DNA from: an uncultured Clostridia bacterium
GTDB lineage: Bacteria > Bacillota > Clostridia > RGIG6154
Direction of reading: 5' to 3'
Length of the DNA stretch: 9,561 bases
NCBI GenBank assembly: GCA_934446135.1
Contig: CAKSDT010000069.1
Span: forward strand, 1 to 9,561
In this document: positions 5,874-9,561 of the stretch, in pieces
Layout of the letters: each line of letters begins with the position of its first letter
How positions within the stretch are numbered: position 1 is the stretch's first letter
Notes under the pieces: model-generated
Seen by the model: only the letters and a program-made list of their open reading frames with translations
Databases searched by the model: none
Told to the model about the DNA's origin: nothing
Made by a program: the position numbers and the translations under genes

Positions 5874-5900
5874 GTATGCCGGGGGGGAGACTTGGCATAC
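5874..5900 (+). promoter_or_regulatory. Leader hairpin with a seven-G loop
   Basis: GTATGCC (5874-5880) pairs perfectly with GGCATAC (5894-5900) around a 13-nt loop that starts with seven G. G-U and A-U pairs can extend the foot by about three positions. It is followed by TTTGAGCG rather than a T-run, so it is a poor terminator for the upstream ATPase gene. It sits in the leader of the dockerin gene, 36 nt before the start codon. It matches no riboswitch class I recognise. Confidence 0.6.
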
Positions 5901-5936
5901 TTTGAGCGCTTATAAGAAAAAGAAAGGGTGTTTAGA

Positions 5937-6668
5937 ATGAAAAAAGCGTTGAGTATTGCACTCGTTATTACTGTTTTAGCGGTATGTATGTTGGGTGCAA
6001 TGTCAGTTCAGGCTGCAAACGACTTTACTCTCTCACTTTCATCAGGCTATGCCTCATCTGACAATACTTTTGTTCTTACCGGTGTTTTAAAGGGTACTCC
6101 GGCTGTAAACGGTGTGCAGTTTAAAGTTAACCTCGGTGATGACGGAGCAACTGTCATTTCGGGACTTGCTTCCGATAAAGAAGACGGTGCTTCAGCAATA
6201 GAAACAAATTTTGCAGACGGAATATTTACATATTCAATGGCTGCTGCACAGGTGACAGATGCTTATAAAGACGGCGTTAAAGTTTTTGAACTTAAGGTTA
6301 AAGCGTCTGATATTTCTAAAATAGTGCCTGTACTTGGCGAATATGAAATTTCAAGTATGAGTGCAACAGATTTAACTCCCACAATGTATACTTTGGGTCT
6401 TGACACAACAGGCGTTAAACTTGAAAAGCCTGATACAGTTCTTTACGGCGATGTAAACGGTGACGGAAAGGTTAATCCGACCGACAGAGCAATACTTTCA
6501 AGATATCTTGCAGGTTGGGCTAATTACGGTCCGGGCTTGAAATTCAATGTAGTTATTGAAAATGCAGATGTTAATGCTGACGGAATGATAAAGCCTAACG
6601 ACAGAGCGATTTTATCAAGACATCTTGCGGGTTGGGAAGGATATGCCACCCTTCCGTACGGCAAATAA
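5937..6668 (+). CDS. Secreted dockerin-containing protein
   Basis: A 243-aa exported protein. Residues 1-26 are a signal peptide (MKK, hydrophobic core, cleavage likely after SVQA). Residues 28-160 are a beta-rich domain (FTLSLSSG, NGVQFKVNL, VKVFELKVKA) with no catalytic motif; it may be a cohesin-like or carbohydrate-binding-like sandwich, but I cannot name it. Residues 170-235 are a type-I-like dockerin with two calcium-binding F-hand repeats, DVNGDGKVNPTD (172-183) and DVNADGMIKPND (211-222), each followed by RAILSR and LAGW. Dockerins bind cohesin domains through these near-symmetric repeats. Here positions 10-11 are PT and PN, and positions 17-18 are SR in both. An upstream in-frame GTG at 5928 lies within the ribosome site AAAGGG (5923-5928), so the ATG at 5937 is the start. 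The cohesin gene follows 109 bp later. Confidence 0.88.
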   Translation: MKKALSIALVITVLAVCMLGAMSVQAANDFTLSLSSGYASSDNTFVLTGVLKGTPAVNGVQFKVNLGDDGATVISGLASDKEDGASAIETNFADGIFTYSMAAAQVTDAYKDGVKVFELKVKASDISKIVPVLGEYEISSMSATDLTPTMYTLGLDTTGVKLEKPDTVLYGDVNGDGKVNPTDRAILSRYLAGWANYGPGLKFNVVIENADVNADGMIKPNDRAILSRHLAGWEGYATLPYGK

Positions 6669-6692
6669 GGTTATAAACTTAGTTTGAACATT

Positions 6693-6725
6693 TTTTGGTG
6701 CAGGTTAACTTGGCTTGCACCAAAA
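6693..6725 (+). promoter_or_regulatory. Hairpin between the dockerin and cohesin genes
   Basis: TTTTGGTGCA (6693-6702) pairs perfectly with TGCACCAAAA (6716-6725) around a 13-nt loop. The T-run is on the 5' side and GGTTTC follows, so it is not a normal terminator. It lies 52 nt before the cohesin start and could be a processing or stability element that sets the ratio of the two proteins. The surrounding 6669-6777 gap has no convincing separate promoter, so read-through from the dockerin promoter is likely. Confidence 0.55.
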
Positions 6726-6777
6726 GGTTTCATAATAAACACAATAATTTAAACAAAAAATAATGGAGGAAAACAAA

Positions 6778-9405
6778 ATGGCGAATATGAAAAAGTTACT
6801 TTCATTTGTACTTGTTCTTACAATGCTTTCGACAATGTTTGTCGGTTTGACAGTTTCGGCTGCAGAAGAACCAACAATGACATTCGGTAACGCAACTGGC
6901 AAAGCCGGTCAGGAAGTTGATGTAACACTATCTCTTTCAAACAACCCCGGAATTGTTTCTGCCACGGTAAAAGTTACTTATGATTCAAGTGCGTTGGAAC
7001 TTGTAGCAGCTAATGATGCAGGAGTATTTGGAGCAACAAACCATAATCCCGATATCACTTTGAACCCATATACATTTTCATGGGAAAATGACACAGCAAC
7101 AGCAAACTTTTATGTAAACGGAACAATAGCAACATTAAAATTCAAAATTAAAGACGGTGCAGCACTTGGTGATTACACTGTAACTACATCTGCAGCACCA
7201 TACTTTATTAATTATGACCTTAATGAAATTGACTTTACAGTAGTTCCTGGTAAAGTTACAGTAGTTTCATGCACACATGAAAACACTGAAGAAGTTGCAG
7301 CAGTAGCAGCAACTTGCACAGAAGACGGTTATACAGCAGGTGTTCGTTGTAAAGACTGCAACGAATTTGTTTCGGGTCACGAAGTAATCGCAAAACTCGG
7401 TCATAAAATGACAAAGACAGAAGCAGTAGCAGCAACCTGCACAGAAGACGGTAACAATGAGTACTATACTTGTGGCAGATGCAACAAAGTATTCAAAGAC
7501 GCTTTGGGTACTACAGGAACAACAGTTGAGGCTGAAAAGATAGCAAAACTCGGTCATAAAATGACAAAGACAGAAGCAGTAGCAGCAACCTGCACAGTAG
7601 ACGGTAACAATGAATACTATACTTGCGGCAGATGCAGCAAAGTATTCAAAGATGTTTTGGGTACAACAGAAACAACAGTTGAAGCTGAAAAACTTGCAAA
7701 ACTCGGTCATGACCTTTCATGGGTTGTAACAGTTCAGCCTACTGAAGGTACTCCCGGTCAGAGACATCAGAAATGCTCAAGATGTGATTACAGAACTGAA
7801 GATGAAGAATTTAATTGCTTACATGAACATGTAAAAGATGTTGCAGCAGTTGAACCAACCTGCACAGAAGACGGTTATACAGCAGGTAAACTCTGCACAG
7901 ACTGCAACACTTATATTGAAGGACATACTTTGGTTGCAAAACTTGGCCATGAAATGACAAAGACAGAAGCAGTAGCAGCAACCTGCACAGAAGACGGTAA
8001 CAACGAATACTATACTTGCGGTAGATGCAACAAAGTATTCAAAGACGCTTTGGGTACTACAGAAACAACAGTTGAGGCTGAAAAACTTACAAAACTCGGT
8101 CACGAACTTACAAAGACAGAAGCAGTAGCAGCAACACCTACAACAATCGGTAATGTTGCATACTGGACTTGCGGAAGATGCGGCAAATATTTTGCTGATA
8201 AAGACGGCGAAGCAGATTTGACAAAAGAATATGTAAACGGTGAGGGCATCTATATTGCTCCTACAGAAAACACGGGACTCTTGCTAAAGGGTATTAAAGC
8301 AAGTGAAGGATTTTCGGGTGTAATTAGTGATGCCGCTGCAGATGTAAATAATATTGCAGCATTCCTTACACCGGAAGATATTGCAAAACTTGCCGATGCA
8401 AGTGCAACAAAAGCAATGGTAAATGTTAAATTTGACATTATAGGTACAGGTGCTGACGAATTCGAAAACAGAGTTAAAGCATTAGATGCACTCTTTGCAA
8501 ACGGAATCATTCAGTCATTCAAAATAGATGTTAATAAGGAACTTTACAATGATATTACATTGCTTGCCGGATATCCAGTAAATCTTACTGACCTTCCGGA
8601 AAAAATCAAGATTACTTTTGATATTCCTTCAGCACTTTTGAATAAGACACTTAAAATTGTTCGTGAACACAACGGCGAATTGGAAATTATCGCCCCTGTA
8701 GTTTCGGGATCAAGAGTATCATTTGACTCTGATAAGTTCTCAAATTATGCTTTGGTTGGTTACACAACATCAACAAGAAGACCTTCAACCGGCGGCGGAA
8801 CAGTTACTCCTTCAAATTATAAAGTAATGTTCAACACCAACGGCGGAAATACAATTAAAGATCAGTCTGTAAAAGCAGGCGGAAAAGCAACAAAACCTGA
8901 AGATCCGACTAAAGAAGGTTACGCATTTGCAGGTTGGTACTCAAATGCAAGTCTTACAGTAGCATATGACTTTGATTCAAAAGTAAACTCAAATACAACA
9001 ATTTATGCTGATTGGGTTAAAGTTACAGAAGCAAATACAATAGTTCTTACAATCGGCGAAAAGGAAGCAAAAGTATTCGGCGAAACAAAAGAAAATGATG
9101 TTGCTCCTGAAATCGTAAATGACAGAACAATGCTTCCGATAAGATTTATCGCTGAAAGCCTTGGTGCAAAAGTAACTTGGACTGAAGAAACAGAAACAGT
9201 TATCATTACAACTAAGGAATATGATATTAAACTTAATATCGGCGAAACAAAAGCAACAGTAAACAATAAAAAAGTTGAACTTGATGTTGCATCATATGTT
9301 AAGAATGACAGAACATATCTCCCGCTCAGATTCGTATCCGAAAACCTCGGTGCAATCGTTCTTTGGGATGACGCAACACACACAGTTACAATTGTTAAAA
9401 GATAA
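6778..9405 (+). CDS. Secreted cohesin protein with Cys/His repeats and wall-type C-terminal modules
   Basis: An 875-aa exported protein with no catalytic domain that I recognise. Residues 1-28 are a signal peptide (cleavage near TVSA). Residues 33-163 match a cohesin domain (GKAGQEVDVTLSLSNNPGI, then VKVTYDSSALELV and ATLKFKI). Residues 165-484 are a Cys/His repeat array. Residues 485-660 are an unnamed domain ending SNYALVGYT, a module type that often precedes C-terminal regions in clostridial surface proteins. A Ser/Thr/Gly linker (662-680) follows, then an InlB/Flg_new-type repeat (681-746: MFNTNGG to IYADW). Residues 754-873 are two copper-amine-oxidase-N-like units (NDRTMLPIRFIAESLGAKVTW and NDRTYLPLRFVSENLGA). 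There is no LPXTG, SLH or transmembrane anchor. The in-frame ATG at 6763 overlaps the GGAGG ribosome site (6765-6769), so the ATG at 6778 is the start. It probably shares a transcript with the dockerin gene. Confidence 0.87.
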   Translation: MANMKKLLSFVLVLTMLSTMFVGLTVSAAEEPTMTFGNATGKAGQEVDVTLSLSNNPGIVSATVKVTYDSSALELVAANDAGVFGATNHNPDITLNPYTFSWENDTATANFYVNGTIATLKFKIKDGAALGDYTVTTSAAPYFINYDLNEIDFTVVPGKVTVVSCTHENTEEVAAVAATCTEDGYTAGVRCKDCNEFVSGHEVIAKLGHKMTKTEAVAATCTEDGNNEYYTCGRCNKVFKDALGTTGTTVEAEKIAKLGHKMTKTEAVAATCTVDGNNEYYTCGRCSKVFKDVLGTTETTVEAEKLAKLGHDLSWVVTVQPTEGTPGQRHQKCSRCDYRTEDEEFNCLHEHVKDVAAVEPTCTEDGYTAGKLCTDCNTYIEGHTLVAKLGHEMTKTEAVAATCTEDGNNEYYTCGRCNKVFKDALGTTETTVEAEKLTKLGHELTKTEAVAATPTTIGNVAYWTCGRCGKYFADKDGEADLTKEYVNGEGIYIAPTENTGLLLKGIKASEGFSGVISDAAADVNNIAAFLTPEDIAKLADASATKAMVNVKFDIIGTGADEFENRVKALDALFANGIIQSFKIDVNKELYNDITLLAGYPVNLTDLPEKIKITFDIPSALLNKTLKIVREHNGELEIIAPVVSGSRVSFDSDKFSNYALVGYTTSTRRPSTGGGTVTPSNYKVMFNTNGGNTIKDQSVKAGGKATKPEDPTKEGYAFAGWYSNASLTVAYDFDSKVNSNTTIYADWVKVTEANTIVLTIGEKEAKVFGETKENDVAPEIVNDRTMLPIRFIAESLGAKVTWTEETETVIITTKEYDIKLNIGETKATVNNKKVELDVASYVKNDRTYLPLRFVSENLGAIVLWDDATHTVTIVKR
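7270..8229 (+). repeat. In-frame tandem Cys/His repeat array
   Basis: Seven units inside the cohesin gene in the order B-A-A-C-B-A-A'. B units (7270-7389, 7816-7935) are 40 codons with a CxH, a lone Cys, a CxxC and a GH. A units (7390-7542, 7543-7695, 7936-8088) are 51 codons with AKLGH, CT(E/V)DG and YTCGRC. C (7696-7815, 40 codons) has HQKCSRC only. A' (8089-8229) has lost the first Cys (TPTTIG for TCTEDG). The A copies differ by only about a dozen bases of 153 by my count, so duplication is recent or maintained by conversion. Copy number could vary by recombination. Confidence 0.85.
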
Positions 9406-9426
9406 TTAAGTGCATAATGCACAAAT

Positions 9427-9449
9427 GCCTCCCTACTCGGGAGGCTTTT
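9427..9449 (+). terminator. Rho-independent terminator after the cohesin gene
   Basis: GCCTCCC (9427-9433) and GGGAGGC (9439-9445) form a perfect 7-bp GC-rich stem around TACTC, followed by TTTTAAT. A second small dyad, GTGCA-TAA-TGCAC (9410-9422), precedes it. Together they end the dockerin-cohesin unit 22 bp after the stop codon. Confidence 0.9.
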
Positions 9450-9497
9450 AATATAGAATAAAATTGAGCCGGTTGTAAACAATTAATAAAAAATTAC

Positions 9498-9526
9498 TTG
9501 ACAAATAATAGATTTAATTGTATAAT
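9498..9526 (+). promoter_or_regulatory. Consensus promoter of the tRNA gene
   Basis: TTGACA (9498-9503) and TATAAT (9521-9526) are perfect matches to consensus with a 17-nt spacer, 13 bp before the tRNA 5' end. Such strength is typical of stable-RNA genes. Confidence 0.92.
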
Positions 9527-9539
9527 GTTACTTGCGTTT

Positions 9540-9561
9540 CGAGGCGTAGCTCAGTTTGGTA
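9540..9561 (+). tRNA. 5' part of a tRNA gene, cut by the window end (possibly tRNA-Pro)
   Basis: After the promoter the sequence reads CGAGGCG (acceptor strand), TA (positions 8-9) and GCTCAGTTTGGTA (D-stem and D-loop). The D-arm motif AGCTCAG with GG is the standard bacterial pattern. Counting back from G10 places base 1 at the C of 9540. A C at position 1 is typical of bacterial tRNA-Pro and initiator tRNA, and initiator tRNAs have a different D-arm, so proline is my best guess. The anticodon is outside the window, so identity is not shown. Confidence 0.8.

Noticed and set aside
5874..5900. Cyclic-di-GMP or other known riboswitch in the dockerin leader
   Set aside because: The leader has only one simple hairpin and none of the conserved cores I know for those classes.
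5892..5915. Leader peptide TTG GCA TAC TTT GAG CGC TTA TAA after the G-run
   Set aside because: The G-rich sequence is only 2 nt from the TTG, too close to serve as a ribosome site, and the TTG would lie inside the hairpin.
6693..6725. Terminator between the dockerin and cohesin genes
   Set aside because: The T-run is on the 5' side of the stem and the 3' side continues with GGTTTC, so it lacks the tail needed for intrinsic termination in the plus direction.
7267..8103. Two Cys-rich minus-strand frames (147 and 94 codons)
   Set aside because: They are antisense shadows of the repeat array in the cohesin gene. Their Cys richness comes from reading GCA/ACA-rich codons backwards, and they have no ribosome sites.
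7270..8229. CRISPR array
   Set aside because: The repeats are 120-153 bp, in frame, contiguous without spacers and encode Cys/His protein units.

Overview
The window is about 9.6 kb of AT-rich bacterial chromosome using the standard code. Strong AGGAGG-type ribosome sites, near-consensus TTGACA/TATAAT promoters and compact T-tailed terminators point to a low-GC Gram-positive (Clostridia/Firmicutes). A dockerin protein, a cohesin protein, an InlB/Flg_new-type repeat and copper-amine-oxidase-N-like domains together suggest an uncultured gut or rumen clostridium (Oscillospirales-like). That placement is inference; nothing in the window fixes the species.

Layout. (1) 1-1018, plus strand: the last codons of rpsB, then tsf (EF-Ts), closed by a terminator that can work in both directions. 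(2) 1047-1897, minus: a single-gene SGNH/GDSL hydrolase with its own promoter. (3) 1898-2232: no believable gene, but a structured stretch that looks like an interspersed repeat, including an 81-bp element bounded by perfect 11-bp inverted repeats. (4) 2233-3848, minus: a trans-translation block. A TVP38/TMEM64 membrane protein overlaps smpB, and smpB is followed 44 bp later by ssrA (tmRNA), which has its own promoter and terminator. (5) 3909-4577, plus: uracil-DNA glycosylase ung, divergent from the TVP38 gene. (6) 4613-5810, plus: an orphan MsmX/UgpC-type sugar-ABC ATPase with a strong promoter embedded in an inverted repeat. (7) 5822-9449, plus: two secreted proteins in tandem, a small dockerin protein (243 aa) and a large cohesin protein (875 aa). 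The second carries a Cys/His repeat array and wall-type C-terminal modules. Each is preceded by a leader hairpin with a 13-nt loop, and a terminator follows the second. (8) 9498-9561: a perfect consensus promoter and the first 22 nt of a tRNA, cut by the window edge.

How the genes work together. rpsB-tsf is the usual translation operon. SmpB and tmRNA form the ribosome-rescue complex and are encoded side by side. The MsmX-like ATPase is of the type that energises several carbohydrate importers encoded elsewhere. The most interesting part is the dockerin gene followed directly by the cohesin gene. Dockerins bind cohesins in cellulosomes, but neither protein has a recognisable catalytic domain. 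The pair may therefore be a small surface-assembly or adhesion module rather than a classical cellulosome; this is a hypothesis from domain content and gene order.
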